Origin: Gemmatimonadota bacterium
GTDB taxonomy: Bacteria > Latescibacterota > UBA2968 > GCA-2709665
Direction: 5' to 3'
Assembly: GCA_028873695.1 (NCBI GenBank)
Contig: JAPPNU010000067.1
Span: forward strand, 79,394 to 143,393
DNA length: 64,000 nucleotides
Shown here in pieces: positions 9,861-18,400 of this stretch (within the stretch, counting starts at the first letter, position 1; every line of letters starts with the position of its first letter). The notes under the pieces were generated by a model. It was not told where the DNA came from, did no database searches, and was given only the letters and a program-made list of their open reading frames with translations. The position numbers and the translations under genes are program-made.

Positions 9861-9994
9861 TGTATTTGCCTTGCCCCCTTTGAAGTATGCCTCCGATTGT
9901 AAATGTCACCTGCCGAAGCCGGCGTGTGCCACTCCCTCTTGCGCGGATAACGGCGAGTGGAGATTTCCTACAATGTAAGCGTGCGCAAGGGACA

Positions 9995-10315
9995 TTACAG
10001 GCCTAGCTGCGTCCTTATCGCGCGTTCCACGCTCTCCATATCCGAAGCGGAGATATGCCCTTGAAGCGTAGTTAATCGGTGTTTGCTTACCGTTGTCAAC
10101 TGATCGGCCATCGCCTTGCTTCTTTCTTCACTGACAGTCACATAGGCTTCACTGGGAAAGAGGCGATCGAGATTGCTCGTTAACGGCACAACCTGAACAC
10201 GATTTAAATGCCGGTTGGATGCGTCGTTACTCACGATGATCGCGGGGCGTCTCTTGCCGACCTCGCCGCCAATGGACGGGTTGAAACTCACCCACCATAC
10301 TTCACCTCTGTGCAT
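9995..10315 (-). CDS. PemK/MazF-family mRNA interferase toxin
   Basis: A 106-residue MazF/PemK-type toxin, expected to cleave single-stranded RNA. The conserved N-terminal block RGEVWWVSFNPSIGGEVGK and the following RRPAIIVSND are clear, as is VVPLTS (the catalytic region of the family). ATG at 10315 gives the standard N-terminus; a longer frame would add 21 unrelated residues. It overlaps the 3' end of the antitoxin gene by 14 bases, the common arrangement for translational coupling. The neutralising partner is the ribbon-helix-helix protein encoded just upstream. Confidence 0.92.
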   Translation of the reverse strand: MHRGEVWWVSFNPSIGGEVGKRRPAIIVSNDASNRHLNRVQVVPLTSNLDRLFPSEAYVTVSEERSKAMADQLTTVSKHRLTTLQGHISASDMESVERAIRTQLGL

Positions 10316-10532
10316 CGAATGTGTCCCCCACGGTTGCTTCCGCCCATTCCGCGGCTTCGGCCTCCCGTTTGTCGTCAAGCGCCATCTCTGCGTATGCCTT
10401 CTCGAGGTCGGGGCGAAGCACGTGCGGACGCACCAACGTCTCTACGAAGCGGCTGATGCGCCGTCGGCCGATGATTTGATGCAGGCCTTCATACACTTCT
10501 CTATCAATGGTAATGGTCAGCTTCTTGCGCAT
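10302..10532 (-). CDS. MazE-like ribbon-helix-helix antitoxin
   Basis: A 76-residue antitoxin. The N-terminus (MRKKLTITIDREVYEGL) is a ribbon-helix-helix DNA-binding strand and helix; the acidic, alanine-rich C-terminus (EMALDDKREAEAAEWAEAT) is the likely toxin-binding tail. GGAGAA lies about 8 bases before the ATG. The gene precedes and overlaps the toxin gene. A perfect 7-bp inverted repeat covering the -10 region upstream is the probable autorepression operator. Confidence 0.9.
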   Translation of the reverse strand: MRKKLTITIDREVYEGLHQIIGRRRISRFVETLVRPHVLRPDLEKAYAEMALDDKREAEAAEWAEATVGDTFDAQR

Positions 10533-10568
10533 ATGAAATTCTCCGATTCAGACGGCACGGAAGCCAGA

Positions 10569-10611
10569 TATACGTGTATTATACGTATAAAAAATCAGTG
10601 GACGATGTCAA
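10569..10611 (-). promoter_or_regulatory. Promoter and palindromic operator of the toxin-antitoxin pair
   Basis: On the minus strand TTGACA (10611-10606) is followed after 16 bases by TATACG (10589-10584). The -10 region lies in a perfect inverted repeat, TATACGT at 10569-10575 and ACGTATA at 10583-10589, with a 7-bp spacer. The antitoxin ATG is 37 bases downstream of the palindrome. A ribbon-helix-helix antitoxin binding this site would block the promoter. The reading is from sequence alone. Confidence 0.7.
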
Positions 10612-10665
10612 GTCCGACGTCGATCATTCGAAACCCGCCCTCGAATGTCAGGCTGGTTGCCCGGC

Positions 10666-11076
10666 TCATTTCGTCTCGACAAAGGCGAGGATATACCCGT
10701 CGGGATCGGCGACGTAGAATTCATGGCCGTACGGCATCTCCCTGAGCGGCTGAATGACCGGGACCGACTCGCTTCGTACGTCTTCGTACGCGGCGTGGAT
10801 ATCGTCCACTGTAAACGTAATGTCCAGGTGCTCGTTCTCCCGGCGGAATTCCCTCTCGTCACGCGGCGCTCTGGCGAGCTTGAGATGGATGGAGTGGCCG
10901 TCCCGCACGATTCCCGCGTAGAAATGCTCGTACCGGAAGTCGAGGTCGAATCCGAGCCGTTCAGTATAGAATCCGATCGAACGGTCCAGATCGGCGACAA
11001 GGAATTGAGGGCTCATGCCGGTCAGTTTCGTGGAGGGTGTCCTGCCCATCGGTCTGCCTTTCGAGATTTCCGACAA
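10666..11076 (-). CDS. VOC-family (glyoxalase/bleomycin-resistance fold) protein
   Basis: A 136-residue single-domain vicinal-oxygen-chelate protein. The core is MSPQFLVADLDRSIGFYTERLGF, then HSIHLKL, HLDITFTVDD and a C-terminal VADPDGYILAFVE, the standard two beta-alpha-beta-beta-beta halves. The His and Glu positions fit a metal site, but the substrate cannot be inferred; family members include glyoxalase I, fosfomycin and bleomycin resistance proteins. The start may be the ATG 9 codons later (MGRTPSTK). It is transcribed away from the EamA transporter gene. Confidence 0.85.
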   Translation of the reverse strand: MSEISKGRPMGRTPSTKLTGMSPQFLVADLDRSIGFYTERLGFDLDFRYEHFYAGIVRDGHSIHLKLARAPRDEREFRRENEHLDITFTVDDIHAAYEDVRSESVPVIQPLREMPYGHEFYVADPDGYILAFVETK

Positions 11077-11168
11077 CGCGTCGCTTCCGGTGCCCGGCGA
11101 TGGTCAGAATGACGCGTCGGCCGGCACTGCCATCTTGAAGGGGCGGCCAGGCTGGAGGCATTACCCGA

Positions 11169-11197
11169 TTGCGTGGGTGTCGGGTATTGGGTACAAT
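11169..11197 (+). promoter_or_regulatory. Candidate sigma-70 promoter for the EamA gene
   Basis: TTGCGT (11169-11174) and TACAAT (11192-11197) are separated by exactly 17 bases, 123 bases before the ATG of the transporter gene. No competing gene lies between. Confidence 0.45.
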
Positions 11198-11319
11198 AAA
11201 GAGCGCGAATTGATGTACGTCAAGCGGGAGATTCGAGACGACACGCGACGCGCTCCCGTCATTACCGCGTCTCGACCGTGGGATTCAGGGACGCTCTACC
11301 GCGTCAGGCAGGAGGCCCG

Positions 11320-12324
11320 ATGACCTGGGGAAGAATCTACCTGTGGATTGCAATTCTGATCTTCGCCGCCGCCGCATCGGTCGTGGCGCGCCTGGTTGAA
11401 ATCGGTCAGGCTAACCTGATCGACGGCCGCAATCCCATTTCCTTCTGTAACCTGCTCTTCGGCGGAAACCTCGTGGCGGCGTTGACCCTGTTCGCCCTCA
11501 ATCAACGGGAATGGCGCCCCTCCCGCCTGCGAAGGCTGTCGCGCCGTCAGTGGCTGGTTCAGACCGTCCTGGCGCTAACGTCGGGCGCGGTCGCGCCAGC
11601 CATGATGTTTACGGCCATTTCGCGCACCTCGGTCACCAATATCGTCCTGATCGAGACGATCGAAATCCCGCTTGTCCTGTTGCTGGCCTGGATTTTCTAT
11701 CGGGAGAAATCGAGCGGAACGGCGGTATTCGGAGCGTTGTGCGCGGTCGGGGGCGTTGCGACAACGCTATTGCTGCAGATGGATGCTTCGCCGGAAAGCA
11801 TGGCGGCGGCGCGAATGCGGGGCGGCGTGGGCAGCGGTGAGGTCTTCGCGGCGACCGCGACCGTACTGCTGGTATGCGGTGCGGAAATCGGCCGAAAGCA
11901 GCTTCAGACGATCCCCCTGGGTATCTTCAGCGTCTACCGGAACCTGCTTGGCGCAATCTTCTTCCTCGGAATCGGACTCTACCTGTTCGGCATCGAGCAT
12001 TTCGCGGACGTCTTCTCGCCGGTGCTTTGGGGCTGGATGGTCCTTTACGGCGGCATCGTGGTGGCCTGCGGGCAGCTGGCGTGGTTTGCCGGGATCAAAC
12101 GCGTGCGCCCCGCCGACATCGCCACCGCGTCGTCGTTCTCGCCCGTGGCCGGCGTACTCTTCGCAGGACTCATCCTGGGCGAGGTGCCCATGCCCGCGCA
12201 ACTCATCGGCGGCGGCATCATCCTCTCGGGCATCGCGATCGCCCTGTGGGGCGAGCTGCGCGGTGAGGCTCGGACGCGGCCGTCTAGAAGGGAGGACAAG
12301 GCCAAAGCGTTCACCGGCGTCTGA
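11320..12324 (+). CDS. EamA-family (drug/metabolite) transporter
   Basis: A 334-residue inner-membrane protein with about ten hydrophobic helices in two EamA repeats (roughly residues 5-150 and 165-310), the drug/metabolite transporter architecture. ATG at 11320 has GGAGG 4 bases upstream and starts directly with the first helix (MTWGRIYLWIAILIFAAA); a longer in-frame version is not needed. The C-terminal tail is basic and cytoplasmic. Substrate is unknown: members export amino acids, nucleosides or drugs. It is monocistronic by layout. Confidence 0.87.
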   Translation: MTWGRIYLWIAILIFAAAASVVARLVEIGQANLIDGRNPISFCNLLFGGNLVAALTLFALNQREWRPSRLRRLSRRQWLVQTVLALTSGAVAPAMMFTAISRTSVTNIVLIETIEIPLVLLLAWIFYREKSSGTAVFGALCAVGGVATTLLLQMDASPESMAAARMRGGVGSGEVFAATATVLLVCGAEIGRKQLQTIPLGIFSVYRNLLGAIFFLGIGLYLFGIEHFADVFSPVLWGWMVLYGGIVVACGQLAWFAGIKRVRPADIATASSFSPVAGVLFAGLILGEVPMPAQLIGGGIILSGIAIALWGELRGEARTRPSRREDKAKAFTGV

Positions 12325-12367
12325 ACCGGAATCGGAAGACGGCGCCCGTTCGCGGAGCGCCCTGTAC

Positions 12368-14143
12368 TCACCCGCCGAAGTAGGGGTGCGGCGAAACCGG
12401 CGCCTTTGGAATCTCGCCGGTGGGCGGCTTCAGCGTGATGTCCTCGAACAGGACCATTCGGGGAGTGACGATACTTACAAGAGCCAGACGTCCGCGGCCA
12501 CTCCCGGAAAACGGCGAGGAATTGTCCTCCGACCGAAAGGTTACCGTATTGACTTCATGCGTCCTGGACACCCTGAAGATGTCCTTGAAGGTATAGGCGC
12601 CCGTACCACCTAATTCCGCATTTCGAACCAGTTCCCTCCGCCCGTCGAGATAGACCCTGTAAATGACGATCGGGTTTTGCAGCCTGGCTCCCCCACTTTC
12701 CGAGCCGCCGAATGTTACAACGACCGGCGCTTCGGACACACGGTACGACGGATTAGACATGCGTGTGACGATGTATCCGTATTCCTTTTTCTGTCTTCTT
12801 ATCAGTTTGTAAAATTCTTTTCGGATCTGCTCTTCGCTCAATCCCTTCTCGGGTTCAACCAGTATATTGCCCGGCGCGACCCCGGGACCGCGACGGCTTC
12901 CGGTACTGCGGTGGATGCCGCGAACGGGAGTGCGAGTCGTCAGCAGGTTTTCCAGTACGCCGGACCGAACAAGCTGGACCTCGCGAGCACGCACGCCTTC
13001 ATCATCGATACGATACGCGCCCAATAGTGGCTGGTTCTTGTAGGTGTCGATCTGTGGAACGGAGCGCACATTCAGAAATTCGGGCAGGACACGCACGCCG
13101 ATCCTGTCAAGGAAAGGATTCTCCTTCTTTTGCGGGTAATAGCCTTCGTATTCTGGATTGTCGTGCAACGCACGGCGGTTCGACAGCAGGTAGGGCACGA
13201 ACCCCTGATTGAACAGTTCCGTCGCTGCCTGGCCGACGAAAATTACCGGGCCGGTAAAGCGATTGACGAGCGGCGCATGACGCAATGCACTCAGGCGATT
13301 TCCCATAGCGCCGATCCTGCCGGCAAGTTCCCTGTCGCCAGGCAGGGTTTCGGGTGTTCGGGCGTATGCGGCGACGAAGTCTTCGAGGGGCATGCCGTCG
13401 AGGGCTTGCGTGGCGGCAACCGCAGTGAACGCTACGCCGGAGGTTGTTACCGAAAACGAAGTGCCCTCGCTGTTCACGTATTCGTATCTGGTGTTATTGC
13501 CGCTCATTCGCACCCGTGATGTGTAGACGTCGGGCATGTCACGGAACAGCGCGGAAAGATGGCGCGCTCGCTGTTCGAGTGTGTCAAGATTCACAACGAT
13601 CGGCGCCACCTCAAACACTTCGGTTGTCGGCGCCTCTCTGCTGAAATCGGGTATCTCCTCGGTGCGCGTCTTGTTCTGCAGCACGGCGCGCTTCTTGGCC
13701 AGATCCTCCAGCGCGGTCTTGTATGCGCCGTCGGTGGCCAGCCAGATCTTGCGCCGGAGCTCACTATAGCTGTCTTCCACGGGCAATGTCACACGGCCGC
13801 CCCGCATACGGACCACGCCCGATCCGCCGAAGGTGAACGAGCGAAAGTTGGAATTGTCAAGGGCGTAGTCTCCCACCCTCACTTCTACGTGCAGCGTGCG
13901 CGAGTGGACCTCCCTGCTCTCCAGCAGACTGCCGAAGGTCGCCGAGGCTACCCTGGCCTTTATTTCGCGCACGAGATATGAAATAAAGTACGGTCGATCC
14001 AGGGCTTCAAGCTGAAGTTCCTTCATCGAGCGCGACAGTTCGTCACGCAGGGCACGTTGCAGTATGCTTTCTTCCGCGCGGGCGGCCGTAGCCGCCAGAA
14101 GGCCGACGGCCGCGATCATTAGGGAGGAAATCACCCTGTGCAT
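12368..14143 (-). CDS. Exported TldE/PmbA-like protein lacking the metal site
   Basis: A 591-residue protein with a signal peptide (MHRVISSLMIAAVGLLAATAARA) and a full-length TldD/PmbA fold. The position of the TldD HExxxH zinc motif reads LFNQGFVP (Asn312, Gln313, Pro317), and the third-ligand Cys near the C-terminus is absent, so it should not bind zinc. It ends with a Pro-rich tail. It starts 29 bases after the stop of its paralogue, which keeps all ligands. In the cytoplasmic TldD/TldE protease of E. coli the TldE subunit also lacks the metal site, so this is likely the non-catalytic partner of an exported heterodimer. AGGAGCC precedes the ATG. Confidence 0.85.
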   Translation of the reverse strand: MHRVISSLMIAAVGLLAATAARAEESILQRALRDELSRSMKELQLEALDRPYFISYLVREIKARVASATFGSLLESREVHSRTLHVEVRVGDYALDNSNFRSFTFGGSGVVRMRGGRVTLPVEDSYSELRRKIWLATDGAYKTALEDLAKKRAVLQNKTRTEEIPDFSREAPTTEVFEVAPIVVNLDTLEQRARHLSALFRDMPDVYTSRVRMSGNNTRYEYVNSEGTSFSVTTSGVAFTAVAATQALDGMPLEDFVAAYARTPETLPGDRELAGRIGAMGNRLSALRHAPLVNRFTGPVIFVGQAATELFNQGFVPYLLSNRRALHDNPEYEGYYPQKKENPFLDRIGVRVLPEFLNVRSVPQIDTYKNQPLLGAYRIDDEGVRAREVQLVRSGVLENLLTTRTPVRGIHRSTGSRRGPGVAPGNILVEPEKGLSEEQIRKEFYKLIRRQKKEYGYIVTRMSNPSYRVSEAPVVVTFGGSESGGARLQNPIVIYRVYLDGRRELVRNAELGGTGAYTFKDIFRVSRTHEVNTVTFRSEDNSSPFSGSGRGRLALVSIVTPRMVLFEDITLKPPTGEIPKAPVSPHPYFGG

Positions 14144-14172
14144 GTGATGGCTCCTGGGGCATAAAATGGGAA

Positions 14173-15891
14173 TCAGAGCAGGCCTCCAGTTTCGCCTTCG
14201 TCAGGCGTATCGGAAGACGGCGCTTCGAGGATGGGGCGCCGCTCCTGGGACTTCGGTTTCTTCTGCACCTCGATCTGTGTGATGAAGATGCCCGGGGAAA
14301 CCGCGGCCACGGGCACGAGCCCCGACTCGGCGCCGCACCTGCCGTTGAAAACATCGACGTGATCGTCGGCAGCGGCGATCCGGCTGAAGGCGGTAAGCGG
14401 TGTTCCAATGAGATCGACCCCTCGTACCAGTTCTTCTCGTCCGTCGGTGTAGATTCGGTAGACCATTATGGGGAGCACGTTAAATGCGTTCGGGATAAAG
14501 CGTCCGGTTATGGTGAATCCCCCCTGAATATCCTCGAAGTAAAGGCCGAAGTCCTTGCCGTCCTTGCGGCATTGCTCGATGAGCATTTCCTTGAGCCTGG
14601 CACGGCTGAGCGGCTCGGACGTCTCCACAACGAGGTTGGACTGACGCGCGACAGGGCTGTAGCCCGGCTGTTTTCGCCCGTGTCCGTTGGAGTTCGGGAA
14701 CCCCTCGATCGGCGAACGGGACATGAGGAAGCGGCGGAAAATTCCGTTTTCCACAACGGCCACACGCCGCGCCTTGACACCCTGATTGTCGTACGCGTAG
14801 GCGCCAACCAGGTCCTTTCCTGCCATGCTGTGCGTGGTGGGGTCGAAATACACTGAAAACGTCTCGGGCAGTACCCTCTCGCCAATCTTCTTTTTAAACG
14901 TCTGGCCCTCTTCCTCGCGCTTCTGGCGGTGGCCCTCGATGCGGTGACCGAAGATTTCGTGGAACAGGACACCGCTTGCGCGTCCTGACAGGATGGCCGG
15001 GCCCGTATAAGGTGCTACGACCGGGGCGTCTCGGAGGGCTTGAAGATCGGCGATCATGCGCTCGACGATTTCAACAATCTCGTCATCGCCCGGTAAGCCC
15101 TCCTCAGCGATTGCGGAAAAAGACTCGTAACGCGGCAACACCATGCCGTCGTCAGCCTTTGCAAAGGCATAGATAAAAAGCCGGTAGAGCACCTGGGAGG
15201 TCTGGACCTCGCTGCCCTCACTGTTGACGTACTGACGAGTCGAGATATTCGCCGTGAGGCTGGCATCAGCCTCGTAGATGTCACCGTGCGCGGCGAACGG
15301 CGCCGTATATTTCTTGAGTCTGGCCACCCATTCGTCACGAGAGATATCGAAGGATGCGGGTTCCTCCATATACCGTTCAGCCGGCTCCCGTGAAAAATCC
15401 GCAGACTGGTCTTCCTCTTCCACTTTGACCTGAACATTCGTCTTGACGGTTGTCAACTGCTCGATGGCGCGCTTGTACTTTCTATCGGTGTGGTACCAAA
15501 GGACGCTGCGAATCGCGTCGGGGTCATTCTCAATCGGGATATCTATCCTTGAATACCGACGGCTCCAACTGGGTATGCGGCCGCGGACAGGGTGCGTATT
15601 GTCGAAGGCGTAGTCCCCTACGCGCAGATCGATGTCCAACAGACGACGGCGCGTTTCCCGTTCGCGGGTCAGCGCCCCGAAGGACGCTTCGACGCGAACC
15701 TCGTGGGTCTCCGTGATCTCATAACTCAGAAAATAGGGCGGGACCGGCTGCCGTTTGAGCAGGTCAACGGAGCGGTTCAATTCCTCTCGCATGGCCTGCA
15801 GCAGCGGGGAGGCGGTCTCCGCCCCGATTCCGGCCGCTGTAAATGCGGTACAGAAAAGCCATAGACAAATGGTCCTGGGAATTGTTCTCAT
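14173..15891 (-). CDS. Exported TldD-like zinc metalloprotease
   Basis: A 572-residue TldD/PmbA-family protein with its own signal peptide (MRTIPRTICLWLFCTAFTAAGIGA). The zinc motif HEIFGH is intact (His311, Glu312, His316) and a GRCGAESG segment near residue 519 supplies the expected third-ligand Cys. Cytoplasmic TldD cleaves small unfolded peptides, for example leader peptides of modified natural products; this form should act in the periplasm. ATG at 15891 has AGAAAGG upstream and begins the signal peptide, so the longer in-frame start is rejected. It is the first gene of a two-gene unit with the metal-less paralogue. The physiological substrate is unknown and no precursor-peptide gene was seen nearby. 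Confidence 0.88.
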   Translation of the reverse strand: MRTIPRTICLWLFCTAFTAAGIGAETASPLLQAMREELNRSVDLLKRQPVPPYFLSYEITETHEVRVEASFGALTRERETRRRLLDIDLRVGDYAFDNTHPVRGRIPSWSRRYSRIDIPIENDPDAIRSVLWYHTDRKYKRAIEQLTTVKTNVQVKVEEEDQSADFSREPAERYMEEPASFDISRDEWVARLKKYTAPFAAHGDIYEADASLTANISTRQYVNSEGSEVQTSQVLYRLFIYAFAKADDGMVLPRYESFSAIAEEGLPGDDEIVEIVERMIADLQALRDAPVVAPYTGPAILSGRASGVLFHEIFGHRIEGHRQKREEEGQTFKKKIGERVLPETFSVYFDPTTHSMAGKDLVGAYAYDNQGVKARRVAVVENGIFRRFLMSRSPIEGFPNSNGHGRKQPGYSPVARQSNLVVETSEPLSRARLKEMLIEQCRKDGKDFGLYFEDIQGGFTITGRFIPNAFNVLPIMVYRIYTDGREELVRGVDLIGTPLTAFSRIAAADDHVDVFNGRCGAESGLVPVAAVSPGIFITQIEVQKKPKSQERRPILEAPSSDTPDEGETGGLL

Positions 15892-16403
15892 TGACGCGCC
15901 TTTCTTTGATGGCACTCGGAAACCTGCCGAATGTCGCAAATTGCGACGGTTGGAAGCGCACGGAAATTGACCGACCACGAAACGGGTGATGGACGCATCG
16001 GGCGATTGGCGATTGGCTGATCTGCATATCAGTCCATGTCCATTTTAACGCCTCCCGGGAAAATCGGTTCCCCTCCAATGCGTTACGTCAAGGCCAGGCT
16101 CGACATTCAAACAGAAAGGGCAGGTTTGAAACCTGCCCCTACACGCCGTCGTGCGGATACAGGGCTACATGAATAGTTGCATGCGCCCACCGCCTGCATC
16201 GCCGAGCAAGACCCACAATGTCCGGAATGCACCACCACACGCAGGGGCGACCGGCCGGTCGCACAGGCCCTTCTTCGGTCTCCATCTCGGCGGAATGACA
16301 ATAGAAAGGGGCAGACAGGAATGTCCGCCCCACCCTCGCAGGCTTGTTCTCAATGGCCCGACTGCGCCACCATGCGCAGGGGCAACCGGCCGGTCGCCAT
16401 AGT
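15892..16403. repeat. 512-bp spacer made of palindromic dispersed repeats
   Basis: No gene is seen. The spacer holds the hairpin GGGCAGGTTT-G-AAACCTGCCC (16118-16138); two direct copies of CGCAGGGGCRACCGGCCGGTCGC (ending at 16262 and 16397), each containing the palindrome ACCGGCCGGT; and GGGGCAGACAGGAATGTCC (about 16308-16328). The last motif recurs inverted near 18008-18030 on the other side of the thioredoxin gene. Confidence 0.65.
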
Positions 16404-17954
16404 CTATCGGGGTGTCGCCGAAGGACCGCTCAGGCTGTCCACGACGGCCTTGAGTTTCCGGTAGGCGTTCTCGGGATCGAAGCCGACCATCCGGTAGCGG
16501 ACGATCCCCTCCTTGTCCGCGACCAGCGTTACGGGCAGGGATTTCGTCCCGGTCTTCACATAGAGACTCTGTTCTTTTCTGTCCCAGGCGGTCTCGAACG
16601 TACCCTCGTACTTGCTCGCGGTTTTTCGAACGAGGTTTGGTACCTGGTCTTTCGTGATACCCGGAACGGATTCAAGAGGGGTGTGAACGGCGATCACCTT
16701 GACTCCGCTTCCGGAAGTCTCTCTCGCGAGTCGGGCAATAACGGGCAACTCCGCCATGCAGGGCCCGCACCAGAATGCCCAGAAGTTCAGAACGGTCACG
16801 TCTCCCTTGATCTGCTCCAGGGTCAACGCGTCTCCACTCAATCGCGTCAGCGTAAATCCGGGAAGCGGCTTGCCCACCAGGCCGTCCTGTTTCTCCGGCA
16901 CGCCACCAGGTACCTCTTCTTCCAGTTTCCTGCTGTATTCCCGATAGCCGGTGTCGGACCCATGGGCGAGGTTGAAATTACGCTGCAAGGCCATCCAGAG
17001 TTCGGGGTCCCTGGGTTTCCTCCTGACGGCCGTTTCGTAGAATTCGAGCGCCTGCCGGTGCATGCCGCGCGCTTCGTAAAGCGAGGCGAGACCCTCGTGC
17101 GCCCAGACCCCCTGCTGGAAATCCGAATAAGTACCAGCACCCTCCAATAAAGTGAGCGTCTCAACGGCCTCGTTGTAGGCAGTTTCCGCCTCATCGAAAC
17201 TTCCCATGAGTTGAAGGCAGTAGCCCCTGAGGTGCAGGCAGCGGTAGAGTGCCTCGTTGCGGTAGGGTTCCGGTACATCGCCTATGTGCTTTACGGCCCT
17301 TTCCGCATATAGTAACGCAGTTTCCGGGTACCGCGCCTCTACGATGGCTGGTACTTCAAGTCCGCTCAGGAATCGACCGATGGTCAAATATGTCCCGGGA
17401 TACGGGAACAACGCTGCGGCGCTGTCCGCGGCCGCATGGACGTCGATACTGTCTGTCGCAGACATTCTGGCCGGGATTGAATGTAGAAACGCCCCGCCCC
17501 TGTCTGTGTAGTCGGGATAACCGGTGAGAAGTTCGTTCCACAGTTTTACAGCCTGTTTCGGGTCGAACATGGTGCTGATAAAAGATCGATTGTAGAGGGT
17601 CAGCGTTTGCCTGGACCGCGTAATCGGCCTCCCCGAAGGGCTGTGAAGGAAACTCCGCCGGGTGACCTGGTCTCGATCACGATCCAAAATCAGCTGTACA
17701 AGGTAATCGCCCCGTGGAAATCCCGATTTATCCAGTACGATCGTATAGTTACCGGACACCTGGAATCCGTATTGCGGCGCCGCGAGTATGCCGCCGGTCG
17801 ATACGATCCTCACCTGGACGTGCGATGACTCCGGAACGACGTAATAGATGGTGATCGTACTGTCTGTCGAAGCGCCGTCCAACGTCAGCGTCGCCTTCGC
17901 CATTAGGGTTCCTGGCAAAATCAGCGCGAAGAATATGAGGATGACGGTCTTCAT
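16404..17954 (-). CDS. Exported TPR protein with C-terminal TlpA-like thioredoxin domain
   Basis: A 516-residue protein. It has a signal peptide (MKTVILIFFALILPGTLMAKA), an N-terminal beta-sandwich-like region (about 25-120), a helical TPR region (about 130-345) and a C-terminal TlpA/ResA-type thioredoxin domain (about 357-510) with the redox motif WCGPC (Cys396, Cys399) and a cis-Pro in LPVT. Such proteins reduce or isomerise disulfides in the periplasm, for instance during cytochrome or envelope protein maturation. AAGGGGG precedes the ATG. It is monocistronic by layout and is bracketed by inverted copies of a short dispersed repeat (16308-16328 and 18008-18030). Confidence 0.88.
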   Translation of the reverse strand: MKTVILIFFALILPGTLMAKATLTLDGASTDSTITIYYVVPESSHVQVRIVSTGGILAAPQYGFQVSGNYTIVLDKSGFPRGDYLVQLILDRDRDQVTRRSFLHSPSGRPITRSRQTLTLYNRSFISTMFDPKQAVKLWNELLTGYPDYTDRGGAFLHSIPARMSATDSIDVHAAADSAAALFPYPGTYLTIGRFLSGLEVPAIVEARYPETALLYAERAVKHIGDVPEPYRNEALYRCLHLRGYCLQLMGSFDEAETAYNEAVETLTLLEGAGTYSDFQQGVWAHEGLASLYEARGMHRQALEFYETAVRRKPRDPELWMALQRNFNLAHGSDTGYREYSRKLEEEVPGGVPEKQDGLVGKPLPGFTLTRLSGDALTLEQIKGDVTVLNFWAFWCGPCMAELPVIARLARETSGSGVKVIAVHTPLESVPGITKDQVPNLVRKTASKYEGTFETAWDRKEQSLYVKTGTKSLPVTLVADKEGIVRYRMVGFDPENAYRKLKAVVDSLSGPSATPR

Positions 17955-18400
17955 TTTGCACCCCCTTGCGAGTGTGTACCGTATTGCTCAGGAAACGGGT
18001 GTGAGGGTGGGACGGACATTCCTGTCTGCCCGCATCTTGGTTTTCCTGTCGGAATGGGATAGGAGGCCCCCCGGGTCAACGAAGGATCTACTGCGGCATC
18101 GGATTGTCCACGAGCGACTTACACTCGTCGATACCCCACAGGCAGCACGTCCGCTCGCTTCCCCGCGCCGGGGAGGGGCAGGGGCAGGGAGAGGGGTCGC
18201 CGTGCCGACCTCCCGACTTGGCGCCTAATTCTTTCTACTAATAACTTAATTTATGAAACTACGACGCTCTTGTCAATTAAATAATTAATATTTCATCCGG
18301 TGGATCAGCAAGCTGATCTGAAATGACATAGACAGGAACGGTTCGGGCTTAGCAGTCCGCCCAGGCGCGCTCGCGGACGTACTCGCCGTTGGATTCACTC
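17955..18400. other. 446-bp spacer with repeats and hairpins, no gene
   Basis: Contains the inverted copy of the CAGACAGGAATGTCC motif (about 18008-18030), a G-rich patch (18168-18200), an AT-rich stretch (18230-18295) and the hairpin GATCAGC-AA-GCTGATC (18302-18317). A second stem, GTCCGC/GCGGAC (about 18356-18379), lies just past the stop of the PhyH gene and could end its transcript, but no U-tract follows. No ORF is supported. Confidence 0.5.
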
